A stretch of DNA of 64,000 nt from Vogesella indigofera. Its GTDB lineage: Bacteria > Pseudomonadota > Gammaproteobacteria > Burkholderiales > Chromobacteriaceae. A model generated the notes under the pieces. It did no database searches. It had not been told where the DNA came from and worked only from the letters and a program-made list of their open reading frames with translations. The stretch is from the NCBI RefSeq assembly GCF_028548395.1, contig NZ_JAQQLA010000003.1, positions 620,001-684,000 of the forward strand, written 5' to 3'. Made by a program: the position numbers and the translations under genes. Below are positions 51,065-60,689 of the stretch, piece after piece; position 1 is the first letter of the stretch; each line of letters opens with the position of its first letter.

Positions 51065-52642
51065 TTATTCCGTCTCTTCCGCGACATCCGAATCGAGCAG
51101 CAGATGTGACGGCAAGTGCTTGCTGGTCTTGGCGCCCAGCTTGCGCAGTTTTTCGGCGCGCCCCAGCAGATTGCCGCTGCCGGTACTGAGCTGCTTCATC
51201 GCGGTGCCGTAGCTGTCCTGCACGGTGCCAATCTGCTTGCCCAGCTTCTCCAGCGTGTCCACCAGCCCGGCCAGCTTGTCGAACATGGCGCCGGATTGTC
51301 GCGCGATTTCCTGCGCGTTCTGGTTCTGGTGCTCGTAGCGCCAGATGCTGGCCACGGTGCGCAGTGTCGCCAGCAAGGTGCTGGGGCCGACGATCATGAT
51401 GCGCCGCTCGAAGGCTTCGTTGAACAGCCCCATGTCGTGCTGCACCGCCAGCAAATAGGCCGGCTCCACCGGCACGAACATGAACACGAAATCGAGCGTG
51501 TTGAGCTTGTACAGATCCTGGTAGCGCTTCTCGGACAGGCTGCGGATATGCGCCCGCAAGGCGGCGATGTGCGCCTTCAGCTCGCTGTCGCGTACCGCTT
51601 CGTCGCTGCTGGCGCTGTAACGCACATAGGCATTCAGCGACACCTTGGAGTCGACCACCAGCTGCTTGCCTTCCGGCAGGTCGATTACCACGTCCGGCTG
51701 ATAGCGCTTCTGGCCACCCTCGCCCGTTTCCACCGTATCCGACACCTGCACGCGGTATTCACGGTCGCGGGTCAGACCGGAGGTTTCCAGCACTCGCTCC
51801 AGGATCATCTCGCCCCAGTTGCCCTGCGTCTTGTTGTTACTACCAGTCAGCGCCTGGGTCAGCGCCACCGCGTCGTGGTTGAGGCGCGTATTCAGCTCCT
51901 GCAGCCGGCGCAACTCCTGTTCCAGCGTCAGTCGCTCCTTGGAATCCTTGTCGTAGGTATCCTGCACCAGCTTGCCGAAGTGCTGGATGCGTTCGCCCAG
52001 CGGCCCCAGCAACAGGCCGAGGTTTTCGCGGTTCTGTTCGGTGAAGCGCTTCGATTTTTCTTCCAGGATGTCGGTGGCCAGTGCCTTGAACTGGTTGGAC
52101 AGCGCCTCGCGCGCCTCTTGCAGCAGCTGCAGCTTCTCCGCCGACTGGCGCTGTTCCTGTTGCAACAGGGTCAGCAGCTCCTGTTCACGCGCCCCCAACC
52201 GGGCCAGGTCGTTCTGCTGCGTCTGCCACGCCGCGCGCAACTGCTGCAACTCCTGCTGCAACACTGGCAGCTGCCGGCCCTGCTCTTCGCGTGCGGCCAA
52301 CCTTTCGCCCTGCTCGCGCAGCTGCAGCTGTTGTTGTTGCAGCTGCCCTTCCAGCTCCGGCAGGCGCTGCGCGCGATTGGCGAGCACCGCCAGTTTTTGC
52401 TGCGCCTCGGACAACAGCTGTCGCAGGCTGTCCAGCTGCTGCTGCAACGCGGTCGTGCGCGCCTGGCTGTCATCGAGTTGCCACTGCAACGCCTCGCCCC
52501 GCGCCAATGCCGCGGCCAGTTGTGCCGCGGTTTCGCCCAGCCCGCGCTGGTAGGCAGTCTCGGCGCGGTGCTTGCCGACCAGCCAGGTGGCGGCGATGCC
52601 GGCACCGGCGCCGGTCAGCAGCGCCATCAGTAGTTCGATCAT
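51065..52642 (-). CDS. rmuC: DNA recombination protein RmuC
   Basis: The 525-aa protein has an N-terminal membrane helix (MALLTGAGAGIAATWLVG), a long Gln/Glu-rich coiled coil (about 30-190), and the RmuC nuclease-like domain (about 240-480: GNWGEMILERVLETSGLT, QPDVVIDLPEGKQLVVDSKV in part, FMFVPVEPAYLLA). RmuC limits inversions at short repeats. It carries one copy of the dispersed 13-mer, encoding Arg-Leu-Ala-Ala. Confidence 0.92.
   Translation of the reverse strand: MIELLMALLTGAGAGIAATWLVGKHRAETAYQRGLGETAAQLAAALARGEALQWQLDDSQARTTALQQQLDSLRQLLSEAQQKLAVLANRAQRLPELEGQLQQQQLQLREQGERLAAREEQGRQLPVLQQELQQLRAAWQTQQNDLARLGAREQELLTLLQQEQRQSAEKLQLLQEAREALSNQFKALATDILEEKSKRFTEQNRENLGLLLGPLGERIQHFGKLVQDTYDKDSKERLTLEQELRRLQELNTRLNHDAVALTQALTGSNNKTQGNWGEMILERVLETSGLTRDREYRVQVSDTVETGEGGQKRYQPDVVIDLPEGKQLVVDSKVSLNAYVRYSASSDEAVRDSELKAHIAALRAHIRSLSEKRYQDLYKLNTLDFVFMFVPVEPAYLLAVQHDMGLFNEAFERRIMIVGPSTLLATLRTVASIWRYEHQNQNAQEIARQSGAMFDKLAGLVDTLEKLGKQIGTVQDSYGTAMKQLSTGSGNLLGRAEKLRKLGAKTSKHLPSHLLLDSDVAEETE
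52292..52304 (-). repeat. Dispersed 13-mer AAGGTTGGCCGCA, minus strand
   Basis: This is an exact copy inside rmuC, in the sense direction of the gene. Confidence 0.8.
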
Positions 52643-52673
52643 GGAGTCCTCCGGATTGCGGTCAACCCTGCGT

Positions 52674-54365
52674 TCAGCCGGGCTGGCGCCAGTGCTGGAT
52701 GTAGATTTGCAATTCCTTGCGCCCCTGCCACTCGTTGGCCGCCAGCTGGTATACCGCGTTGATGGTCTGCGGTAGCCACTCCACCTGGTTGAACAGCATG
52801 CCGTCGCACTGCACGCCGTCTTTTTCCAGGCGCAGCTTCAGGTGCTTGTCGCCAACCACGCGCTGACTGACGATGTGGAAGTCGTCGTGGAAGGTCGGCG
52901 CGGCGAAGCCCTGGCCCCACACTTCTGCGGCCAACGTTTCCGCTACCGCCAGCGACAGCTCGCGGCCGCTGAGCGGGCCGTCGGTTTCCAGCGTGCGGGT
53001 CAGCGTGTTGCTGTCCAGCAGCTGGCGCGCCACGTCCTCGAAGGCGGCGACGAACTCGTCGAAACGGGCCGCGGCAATGGTCAGCCCCGCCGCCATCGCG
53101 TGGCCGCCGAACTTGAGGATCAGCTGCGGGTGGCGCTTGTACACCAGATCCAGCGCGTCGCGCAGGTGGAAGCCGGGAATGGAGCGGCCGGAGCCCTTGA
53201 TTTCGCCCTCGTCACCCGGCGCGAACACGATGGCCGGGCGGTGATACTTTTCCTTCAGCCGCGAGGCAACGATGCCGACCACGCCTTGGTGCCAGTCGTC
53301 GCGATACAGTGACAGGGTATAGCGCTGCTCGGCGTCGATGCCGGACAGCACCGCCAGCGCCTCGTCCTGCATGCCGTGCTCGATGCTGCGCCGCTCGCGG
53401 TTGAGCTTGTCCAGCTCCTGCGCCAGCGTCAGCGCCTGTGTTTCGTCGCCCGCCAGCAGGCAGGCGATACCGAGGCTCATGTCGTCCAGCCGTCCGGCGG
53501 CGTTCAGCCGCGGCCCGACGGTGAAGCCGAGGTCGAAGGCGTTGGCCTTGTGCGCGGCGCGGCCGGCGACGCGGAACAGCGCGGCGATACCCGGCGCCAT
53601 GCGCCCGGCGCGCATGCGGCGCAGGCCGTTGTCGACCAGGATGCGGTTGTTGCGGTCCAGCTTCACCACGTCGGCCACGGTACCCAGCGCCACCAGGTCA
53701 AGCAGCTCGCCCAGATTCGGCTCCGGCTGCTGCCGGAACGCGCCACGGGCACGCAGCTCGGCGCGCAGCGCCATCAGCACGTAAAACATCACGCCGACGC
53801 CGGCCAGATTCTTGGACGGAAATTCGCAACCTGGCTGGTTGGGGTTAACGATCAGCGCCGCGGGCAAGGTATCGCCGGGCAGGTGGTGATCGGTAACCAG
53901 CACCTCGATACCGCGCGCGTTGGCCGCCTCGACACCGGCGACGCTGGCGATGCCGTTATCGACGGTGACGATGATGTCCGGCCGGCTCTGCGCCGCCAGC
54001 TCGACGATTTCCGGCGTCAGGCCGTAACCGTACTCGAAGCGGTTGGGCACGATGAAATCGATCACCGCGCCCAGCGCCGCCAGCCCCTTGATCGCCACCG
54101 CACAGGCGGTGGCCCCGTCGGCGTCGTAGTCGGCGACCACCAGCAGTCTCTGCCGGGCGGCGATGGCGTCGGCCAAGCGCGCGGCCATCGGTTGGATGTT
54201 TTTCAGGCTGTGATACGGCACTAGCTCCTTGAGGCCGTAATCCACTTCGGCGGCGTCGGCGATGCCGCGAGCGGCGTACAGCCGAGCCATCAACGGCGCG
54301 ATGCCTTGCTGGTGCAGTTGCCGGGCGAGATCGGCCGGGACCTGGCGGGTAACGATACGGGTCAT
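52674..54365 (-). CDS. recJ: Single-stranded-DNA-specific exonuclease RecJ
   Basis: This 563-aa DHH-family 5'-3' exonuclease has motif I VVADYDADGATACAVA, motif III VTDHHLPGD and GVGVMFYVLMAL. The DHHA1-like part contains LKFGGHAMAAGLTI, and a C-terminal OB-like part completes it. ATG 54365 overlaps the stop of the upstream gene (ATGA). The frame is open further upstream but there it only shadows that gene. Confidence 0.94.
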   Translation of the reverse strand: MTRIVTRQVPADLARQLHQQGIAPLMARLYAARGIADAAEVDYGLKELVPYHSLKNIQPMAARLADAIAARQRLLVVADYDADGATACAVAIKGLAALGAVIDFIVPNRFEYGYGLTPEIVELAAQSRPDIIVTVDNGIASVAGVEAANARGIEVLVTDHHLPGDTLPAALIVNPNQPGCEFPSKNLAGVGVMFYVLMALRAELRARGAFRQQPEPNLGELLDLVALGTVADVVKLDRNNRILVDNGLRRMRAGRMAPGIAALFRVAGRAAHKANAFDLGFTVGPRLNAAGRLDDMSLGIACLLAGDETQALTLAQELDKLNRERRSIEHGMQDEALAVLSGIDAEQRYTLSLYRDDWHQGVVGIVASRLKEKYHRPAIVFAPGDEGEIKGSGRSIPGFHLRDALDLVYKRHPQLILKFGGHAMAAGLTIAAARFDEFVAAFEDVARQLLDSNTLTRTLETDGPLSGRELSLAVAETLAAEVWGQGFAAPTFHDDFHIVSQRVVGDKHLKLRLEKDGVQCDGMLFNQVEWLPQTINAVYQLAANEWQGRKELQIYIQHWRQPG

Positions 54366-55366
54366 TGCGGATACAGTTTGCTGAGTGGCAGCGGACGGCG
54401 CCACAGTTTCCAGAGATCCAGCCGCGTGGTGCGGCTGTGCAGGCCGGCGCTGCCGTGACAGCACAGCTGCACTTCGCTGAGCCGGCCCTGCTGCAGTGCG
54501 GCCAACGTTGGTGCAAACCAGTCGCGCTCCAGCTGCAGCAACCCCTCGCGCCAGCCCCACACGTCGCGGAACTGCGCGGCGCCCTCGGCGGCGTCGAGGT
54601 GGATCAGCACGTCGCCGCCCCCTTCCGACAGTGTAAAGGCGTAGCTCGGGCTGTCGCCGCCGACACCGGCCTGCTGCGCCAGCTGCTGCCACAGCGGGTC
54701 ATGGCTGTGTACCGCCGGATAGGCACTGGCCAGCGGCTGCGGCTGGCTGGCCTCGCCCCAGAACCACAGGCTGTTCACCGTCGGTTCGCCGCGCGCCTCG
54801 CGCGCCTCGTTGACCGGGTGGGTGTACAGCAGCATCTGCAGCTCATTGAGAAAGCGGCTCCAGCGCATGCCGTTTGCGCCCTTGGGCAAGTGATGGTTGA
54901 TGTCTTCGCCGATCACGTCCGGCAAGGCCGAAAACTCGGCGCCGCTGGCTTGCGGCAAGGCGACGAACCAGCGCGCAGGGGTCGGCGCATGGAACACCAG
55001 GCCGTCCTCGGCGAAAAAGGTGTTCAGGCTGGCCAACAACGCCGCGGCCTCGTCCTGCGCCAGATTCATGATACCGATGTCGCCCAGCAGCGCACGGTCG
55101 CGATCGACGCGCAGGTTGACCGGATCGGCAATCAGCCAGCTGGCCGCCGATGGCAGGCCGGCGGCGTGGGCAAGGTTGGCCGCAAGCGCCGGCTGCGGCA
55201 GGCCGAAGGTGCGGCACAGCATCTCGCTGGTGCTCAGCGGCTCGCTGCGCCACTGGCCGCGGCCCAGCAACGTCGAGAGCGCCGGCAGCGACAGGTCCTT
55301 GCACAGCTCGGGGCCAGCGTCACTGTCCAGCCAGGTCAGGCCGGGAACAAACAGGGTGTATTTCAT
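54362..55366 (-). CDS. Uncharacterised protein upstream of recJ
   Basis: This 334-aa soluble protein begins MKYTLFVPGLTWLDSDAGPE. It includes DVIGEDINHHLPKGANGMRWSR-type segments and ends HGSAGLHSRTTRLDLWKLWRR (in part). In related beta-proteobacteria such genes precede recJ and are sometimes labelled phosphoglycerate-mutase-like or regulatory, but I see no catalytic motif that supports an enzyme. Coupling to recJ by ATGA suggests a shared role. It carries an exact 13-mer copy at 55172. Confidence 0.75.
   Translation of the reverse strand: MKYTLFVPGLTWLDSDAGPELCKDLSLPALSTLLGRGQWRSEPLSTSEMLCRTFGLPQPALAANLAHAAGLPSAASWLIADPVNLRVDRDRALLGDIGIMNLAQDEAAALLASLNTFFAEDGLVFHAPTPARWFVALPQASGAEFSALPDVIGEDINHHLPKGANGMRWSRFLNELQMLLYTHPVNEAREARGEPTVNSLWFWGEASQPQPLASAYPAVHSHDPLWQQLAQQAGVGGDSPSYAFTLSEGGGDVLIHLDAAEGAAQFRDVWGWREGLLQLERDWFAPTLAALQQGRLSEVQLCCHGSAGLHSRTTRLDLWKLWRRPLPLSKLYPQ
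55172..55184 (+). repeat. Dispersed 13-mer AAGGTTGGCCGCA
   Basis: This is an exact copy inside the gene upstream of recJ, antisense to it, where the gene encodes Ala-Ala-Asn-Leu. Confidence 0.8.
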
Positions 55367-55726
55367 GGCGGGTGTAGCGTCGGGTGGGTGACATGCGATG
55401 ACAGGCAGTCATCGACACAGGCCGGCATTGTAGCGGTTTGCAGCCGACGCTGACCAATTGCCGCGGAGCTTGAACTTATTTAGGGGCAAAACAGTCTGTG
55501 CAGACGGCCCCGCTTTTTCTGCGCGTAGCAAAGGTGGGATCTGTCGTAAATCTGGCGATGACATGGGACTAGTTTGTTGATTCTTAAACATTATTTGTTT
55601 GCCTGTGTACATTTTTTTGCTAACCTGCCTCCTTTGTATTTTTATCAATAGCTGTTGATTAAGCAGCTTGTTCGATAAACGTGCTTGTCCCGGACACCAT
55701 CCGGGCCATACAAGACGAAGAGATCC
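55367..55726. other. Divergent intergenic region before the M23 peptidase
   Basis: No gene is supported. The right half is AT-rich and must hold promoters for both directions, but no box pair is clear enough to call. A small hairpin (CCCGGA/TCCGGG, 55689-55704) lies in the leader of the peptidase gene. Confidence 0.4.
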
Positions 55727-57058
55727 ATGAACTACCAGACACTGCTGCAATTCCGTCAACAAGGCCTCCAGCGCCTGATGAAACATCGCTTCAGCTGGCT
55801 GATCGGCGTGGCCACCCTGCCCTTTCTCGGCGTACTGACCGCCGTTGCCGTCGCCCCGGGCGCGGCACAACAGGCACCACTTGAAGTGCGCGAAGTCAGC
55901 CAGTCGCTGGCACTGCCGGCACTGCCGGGCGGCGAGTCCGACGGCTCGCGCTACTGGCGCGAAGAGCGCATCCAGCGCGGCGACACCATTGCCCGCCTGC
56001 TGAACCGTCTCGGCGTCGGCAGCGACGAAGCCAACCGCTTCATCCATACCGCGCCGGTTTCGCGCGACGTGCTGAAACTGCGCGCCGGCGCCACGTTGTC
56101 GGTACAGATCAACGACCAGGGCGAACTGTTCGGCCTGCGCTTCCTCAACGATGACGAAAACGGCGAAAAAGTGCTGGTCGTGATCGAGAAACAGGGCGAA
56201 CAGTGGCAGGCCAGCGCCGAGCCGCCGCGTACCGAGGTGATCCAGGCGGTGCGCTCCGTGGAGATCCGCACCAGCCTCAGCGGTGCGCTGGCGCAGGCCG
56301 GCGTGCCGGTTGAGGTGCGTACCCAGTTGGGCGAGATCTTCTCCGACCAGCTGGACACCACCCGTTTGCAGCCGGGTGACCGCGTCAACCTGGTCTACGA
56401 AACGCTGCTGTACAAAGGCTCGCCGATTGCCAACGGCAACGTGCTGGCCGCCGAGGTCCAGTCCGGCGGCAAGACCTGGCAGGCGTTCTACTTCGCCCAT
56501 GACAGCGAATCCGGCGCCTACTACGATGCCGCCGGCCAGTCGCTACGCAAGGGCTTCAGCAACCAGCCGGTCAGCAATGCCCGCATCAGCTCCGGCTTTG
56601 GCATGCGTTTCCACCCGGTGCTGCGCAGCCTGCGCATGCACGAAGGCATCGACTATGCCGCCGGCAGCGGTACGCCAATCATGGCCACCTCTGACGGCGT
56701 AGTCGACACCATCGCCAGCCAGAGCGGCTACGGCAACGTGGTGATCCTGAAACACAACGCCAAGCTGTCGACGCTGTACGCGCACATGAGCCGCTTCGAG
56801 CCTAAGCTGAAACGCGGCAGCAAGGTGTCCGCCGGCCAGGTGATCGGCTATGTCGGCAGCACCGGCCGCTCCACCGGCCCGCACCTGCACATGGAAGTGC
56901 GCGTCAACGGCCAGGCGGTCGATCCGTCGACCACCGCACTGCCGGTGCCGGGGCTGAGCACGCAGCAACGCTTGGCCTTCCGCCAGCAGAGCGTTAAGCT
57001 GGCGGCTAATTTGAAGCTGCTCAGGGAGATTCCGGTCAGCGTTGCCCAGCTGGAGTAA
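55727..57058 (+). CDS. M23-family metallopeptidase (murein endopeptidase, MepM-like)
   Basis: The 443-aa protein has an N-terminal membrane anchor (about 24-46: FSWLIGVATLPFLGVLTAVAV in part). An OapA/LysM-like region follows (about 75-215: IQRGDTIARLLNRLGVG). The LytM domain (about 290-410) carries zinc ligands in MHEGIDYAAG and GPHLHMEVRVNG. It cuts peptidoglycan cross-links and faces the periplasm. Pairing with anmK suggests a shared cell-wall recycling theme. A terminator sits just after the stop. Confidence 0.9.
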   Translation: MNYQTLLQFRQQGLQRLMKHRFSWLIGVATLPFLGVLTAVAVAPGAAQQAPLEVREVSQSLALPALPGGESDGSRYWREERIQRGDTIARLLNRLGVGSDEANRFIHTAPVSRDVLKLRAGATLSVQINDQGELFGLRFLNDDENGEKVLVVIEKQGEQWQASAEPPRTEVIQAVRSVEIRTSLSGALAQAGVPVEVRTQLGEIFSDQLDTTRLQPGDRVNLVYETLLYKGSPIANGNVLAAEVQSGGKTWQAFYFAHDSESGAYYDAAGQSLRKGFSNQPVSNARISSGFGMRFHPVLRSLRMHEGIDYAAGSGTPIMATSDGVVDTIASQSGYGNVVILKHNAKLSTLYAHMSRFEPKLKRGSKVSAGQVIGYVGSTGRSTGPHLHMEVRVNGQAVDPSTTALPVPGLSTQQRLAFRQQSVKLAANLKLLREIPVSVAQLE

Positions 57059-57077
57059 ACGCCCCGCGCAATCCGCT

Positions 57078-57108
57078 AACCCTGACAGCACCACTGTCAG
57101 GGTTTTTT
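57078..57108 (+). terminator. Rho-independent terminator directly before anmK
   Basis: AACCCTGACAG/CTGTCAGGGTT with a CACCA loop and six T ends two bases before the anmK ATG, so the anmK ribosome-binding region lies within the hairpin. Confidence 0.85.
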
Positions 57109-57109
57109 C

Positions 57110-58210
57110 ATGTCTGCGTACTTTATCGGTTTGATGTCCGGCACCAGCCTCGACGGCGTGGATGCAGTACTGGTTGATTTTTCCGGCCCGCGCTTCCGCG
57201 TCTGCGGCGAGGCCTTCGTCGACTATCCGGCGGCGCTGCGCGAGGACATCCTTGCGCTGCAGACCCCGGCACACAACGAGCTGGACCGCAGCGCCCGGCT
57301 GGCCAACCTGCTGGCGCAGCGCTACGCGCAAGTGGTGCAGCAGTTGCTGGTCAATTGCCAGCTCGACGCCAGCGCCGTGAGTGCCATCGCCTGCCACGGC
57401 CAGACCATCCGCCACGCACCGGAGCGCGGCTACACGCTGCAGCTGGGCAACCTGGCACTGCTGGCCGAGCTGACCGGCATCGACGTGATCGGCGACCTGC
57501 GCAGCCGCGATGTCGCCGCCGGCGGCCAGGGTGCGCCGCTGGTGCCCGCCTTCCACGCCCACGCCTTTCATGATCCGAGCGTGAGCCGCCTGATCGTCAA
57601 CATCGGCGGCATCGCCAACCTGACCTACCTCGGCAGCGACGGTGTGGTCTCCGGCTTCGACAGCGGCCCCGGCAACATGCTGCTCGATGCCTGGATCAAG
57701 CTGCACTGCGGCCAACCTTATGACGCCGACGGCGCGTGGTCGGCGTCCGGCAGCGTGCATCCGCGCCTGCTGCAACAGCTGCTGGCCACCGCCTACTTTG
57801 ACGCGCCGCCGCCGAAGAGCACCGGCCGCGACCTGTTCGACCTCGCCTGGCTGCAAGCCCAGCTGCACGCACTGGGCGAGCCGCTGCGCCCGGCCGACGT
57901 GCAGGCCACCCTGGCCGAGCTGGTGGCGCACAGCATCGTCAACGCCGCACAACAGTTCCTGCCCGCCGTCAGCGCGGTCTACCTGTGCGGCGGTGGTGCG
58001 CGCAACCGCGACCTGCGCCAGCGGCTGCAGCAACGTTGGCCGCAGGTCGGCTGGCACCTGACCGACGAGCTGGGGCTGCCGCTGCAGCAGGTAGAAGCCA
58101 CCGCCTTTGCCTGGTTGGGCTACTGCTTCAGCCAGCGCCAGGGCGCCAACCTGCCGGCGGTGACCGGCGCCAGCGGCCGGCGCGTGCTGGGGGCGCTGTA
58201 TCCGGCCTGA
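57110..58210 (+). CDS. anmK: Anhydro-N-acetylmuramic acid kinase
   Basis: This 366-aa enzyme opens with the phosphate-binding loop [16 protein letters not shown] and continues with [35 protein letters not shown] and [10 protein letters not shown]. It converts recycled anhydro-MurNAc to MurNAc-6-phosphate. There is no separate ribosome site: the ATG follows the T run of the upstream terminator, with only AGGG of the hairpin arm nearby. Confidence 0.94.
   Translation: MSAYFIGLMSGTSLDGVDAVLVDFSGPRFRVCGEAFVDYPAALREDILALQTPAHNELDRSARLANLLAQRYAQVVQQLLVNCQLDASAVSAIACHGQTIRHAPERGYTLQLGNLALLAELTGIDVIGDLRSRDVAAGGQGAPLVPAFHAHAFHDPSVSRLIVNIGGIANLTYLGSDGVVSGFDSGPGNMLLDAWIKLHCGQPYDADGAWSASGSVHPRLLQQLLATAYFDAPPPKSTGRDLFDLAWLQAQLHALGEPLRPADVQATLAELVAHSIVNAAQQFLPAVSAVYLCGGGARNRDLRQRLQQRWPQVGWHLTDELGLPLQQVEATAFAWLGYCFSQRQGANLPAVTGASGRRVLGALYPA
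57707..57719 (-). repeat. Dispersed 13-mer AAGGTTGGCCGCA, minus strand
   Basis: This is an exact copy inside anmK, antisense, where the gene encodes Cys-Gly-Gln-Pro. Confidence 0.8.
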
Positions 58211-58217
58211 CAAATTC

Positions 58218-58238
58218 CCGCGCCAGCGCGCGGTTTTT
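58218..58238 (+). terminator. Rho-independent terminator of anmK
   Basis: CCGCGC/GCGCGG with a CAGC loop is followed by five T, eight bases after the stop codon. Confidence 0.7.
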
Positions 58239-58252
58239 GTGCGGTTTGCCGA

Positions 58253-58258
58253 TATAAT
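58253..58258 (+). promoter_or_regulatory. -10 box of the ftsK promoter
   Basis: A perfect TATAAT lies 31 bases before the ftsK ATG. The expected -35 region (GCGGTT) is a poor match. Confidence 0.45.
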
Positions 58259-58289
58259 CAGCCACCACCCTAATCAAACAGAATATTCA

Positions 58290-60587
58290 ATGCGCCTCTT
58301 CAAGCGTAAAGCCGTTGTCCGCAACACCGACCCGCTGCCGCCACGGCTCTCGAGCCTGCTGCGCGAAGCGTGGTGGTTGCTGATGGCCGTGACCGCCGTT
58401 TATCTCGTTCTGACGCTGGCGTCCTTCTCTCCTGCCGATTCCTCCTGGTCACACAGCTCGGCCGATGCACAGGTGCGCAACTATGGCGGCGCCTTTGGCG
58501 CCTGGCTGTCCGACATCCTGCTCTATCTGTTCGGCTACTCGGCGTGGCTGAGCGTGGCGTTCTGCCTCGCCGCCATCGCCTGGGGCTATCGCCAGCTGGG
58601 TGACGGCATTCGCCGCCCGGGGCCGATGGCGTGGGCGGCCTCGTTCGGTTTCTTGCTGTTCATTCTTTGCTCCGCCAGCCTCGAAGCGCTGATCTGGCGT
58701 GACGAAACGCTGAACCTGCCGCTGGTCGCCGGCGGGCTGTTTGGCCAGTTCCTCGGCGATGTTGCCGCGCGCGTGTTCGGTCTGACCGGCGGCGGCCTGC
58801 TGTTGCTGGTGAGCGGCGCCATCGGTTTCTCACTGTTTACCGGCGTGTCGTGGCTGAACATGATGGAACGCATCGGCGCCACCATCGAGGATGGCGTACT
58901 GAAGGCCTGGCAAGCGTGGCAGGCACGCCAGGACCGCGAAATCGGCCGCGAGATCGCACAGCAGCGCGAAGAAAAAGTCGTCACTGAAAAGAAGAAGATC
59001 GAGGACAAGCCACCGGTGCGCATCGAGGCACCGGTGCTGGACATCCCGCTGTCGCCCAAGGTGACCAAGCCGGTACAACAGTCGCTGTTTGCCGCGCCCG
59101 GCGACGACACCCTGCCCGGCCTGCCACTGTTGGCCGCACCGAAGGAACAGGGCGAGCCGGTCTCCGCCGAGACGGTGGAGTACACCTCGCGCCTGATCGA
59201 ACGCAAGCTGGCCGATTTTGGCGTCGACGTGAAAGTGGTCGCCGCCTACCCCGGCCCGGTGATCACCCGTTACGAGATCGAGCCGGCCATCGGCGTCAAG
59301 GGTGCGCAGATCGTCAACCTGATGCGTGACCTGGCACGCGCGCTGAGCCTGGTGTCGATCCGGGTGGTGGAAACCATCCCCGGCAAGACTTACATGGGTC
59401 TGGAGCTGCCCAACCCGAAGCGCCAGATCGTGCGCTTGTCGGAGATCGTCGGCTCCGACAGCTACCAGAACATGAGTTCGCGACTGGCGATGGCGCTGGG
59501 CAAGGACATTGCCGGCCAGCCGGTGTCCGCTGACCTCGCCAAGATGCCGCACGTGCTGGTGGCCGGCACCACCGGCTCCGGCAAATCGGTAGCCATCAAC
59601 GCGATGATCCTGTCGGTGCTGTACAAAGCGACGCCGAAGGAAGCACGCCTGATCATGGTCGACCCGAAGATGCTGGAGCTGTCGGTGTACGAAGGCATCC
59701 CACACTTGCTGGCACCGGTGGTCACCGACATGAAGCAGGCCGCCAACGCGCTGAACTGGTGTGTCGGCGAGATGGAAAAACGCTACCGGCTGATGTCCAA
59801 GCTCGGCGTGCGCAACCTCGCCGGCTACAACCAGAAGATCCGCGACGCGGAAAAGGCCGGTGAAAAGCTGCCCAACCCGTTCAGCCTGACCCCGGAAACG
59901 CCGGAGCCACTGGAGACCATGCCGATGATCGTGGTGGTGATCGACGAGCTGGCCGACCTGATGATGGTGGCCGGCAAGAAGATCGAGGAACTGATCGCCC
60001 GGCTGGCGCAGAAGGCGCGCGCCGCCGGCATCCATTTGATCCTCGCCACGCAACGGCCGTCGGTGGACGTGATCACCGGCCTGATCAAGGCCAACATCCC
60101 GACGCGGATCGCGTTCCAGGTATCCAGCAAGATCGACAGCCGTACCATTCTCGACCAGATGGGCGCCGAGACCCTGCTCGGCCAGGGCGACATGCTGTAC
60201 CTGCCGCCTGGCACCGGCTACCCGCTACGCGTGCACGGCGCCTTTGTGGCCGATGACGAGGTGCACCAGGTGGTGGAATTCCTCAAGACCACCGGCGAGC
60301 CGGACTACATCGAGGGCATTCTCACCGGCGGCACCGAAACCGAGGCCGGTGACGGCGGCGACGGCCTTTCCGGCAGCAACGACACTGAAGCCGATCCACT
60401 GTACGACGATGCTGTCGCCATTGTGCTGAAAACGCGCAAGGCGTCGATTTCGTCGGTACAGCGCCACCTGCGCATCGGCTACAACCGTGCCGCACGCCTG
60501 ATCGAACAGATGGAAGCCAGCGGCATCGTCTCGGCCATGGAGACCAACGGCAACCGCAGCGTGCTGGTGCCGGCGCGAGAGGAATAA
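58290..60587 (+). CDS. ftsK: DNA translocase FtsK
   Basis: The 765-aa protein has four or five N-terminal membrane helices (about 20-190), a short linker and a RecA-like motor with Walker A GTTGSGKS (about 424-431) and Walker [17 protein letters not shown]-terminal winged-helix gamma domain (about 700-760: [20 protein letters not shown]) binds KOPS and activates XerD at dif. The linker is much shorter than in E. coli FtsK. ATG 58290 is preferred over an earlier in-frame start inside the promoter. dif lies only 8 kb away. Confidence 0.95.
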   Translation: MRLFKRKAVVRNTDPLPPRLSSLLREAWWLLMAVTAVYLVLTLASFSPADSSWSHSSADAQVRNYGGAFGAWLSDILLYLFGYSAWLSVAFCLAAIAWGYRQLGDGIRRPGPMAWAASFGFLLFILCSASLEALIWRDETLNLPLVAGGLFGQFLGDVAARVFGLTGGGLLLLVSGAIGFSLFTGVSWLNMMERIGATIEDGVLKAWQAWQARQDREIGREIAQQREEKVVTEKKKIEDKPPVRIEAPVLDIPLSPKVTKPVQQSLFAAPGDDTLPGLPLLAAPKEQGEPVSAETVEYTSRLIERKLADFGVDVKVVAAYPGPVITRYEIEPAIGVKGAQIVNLMRDLARALSLVSIRVVETIPGKTYMGLELPNPKRQIVRLSEIVGSDSYQNMSSRLAMALGKDIAGQPVSADLAKMPHVLVAGTTGSGKSVAINAMILSVLYKATPKEARLIMVDPKMLELSVYEGIPHLLAPVVTDMKQAANALNWCVGEMEKRYRLMSKLGVRNLAGYNQKIRDAEKAGEKLPNPFSLTPETPEPLETMPMIVVVIDELADLMMVAGKKIEELIARLAQKARAAGIHLILATQRPSVDVITGLIKANIPTRIAFQVSSKIDSRTILDQMGAETLLGQGDMLYLPPGTGYPLRVHGAFVADDEVHQVVEFLKTTGEPDYIEGILTGGTETEAGDGGDGLSGSNDTEADPLYDDAVAIVLKTRKASISSVQRHLRIGYNRAARLIEQMEASGIVSAMETNGNRSVLVPAREE

Positions 60588-60606
60588 GCCGCGCCATTCG
60601 TGGAGC

Positions 60607-60619
60607 AAGGTTGGCCGCA
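60607..60619 (+). repeat. Dispersed 13-mer AAGGTTGGCCGCA
   Basis: This is an exact copy between ftsK and hemH. Confidence 0.8.
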
Positions 60620-60689
60620 GCGATGCGGCCATTGTCTTTCAAGGCTGCAAGGCAAGTTGCACCCTTATTTATTCGTACTGGAAAAAAAC

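Noticed and set aside
56543..58213. A 556-codon minus-strand frame opposite the M23 peptidase and anmK
   Set aside because: Shadow. It crosses two well-supported genes and a terminator.
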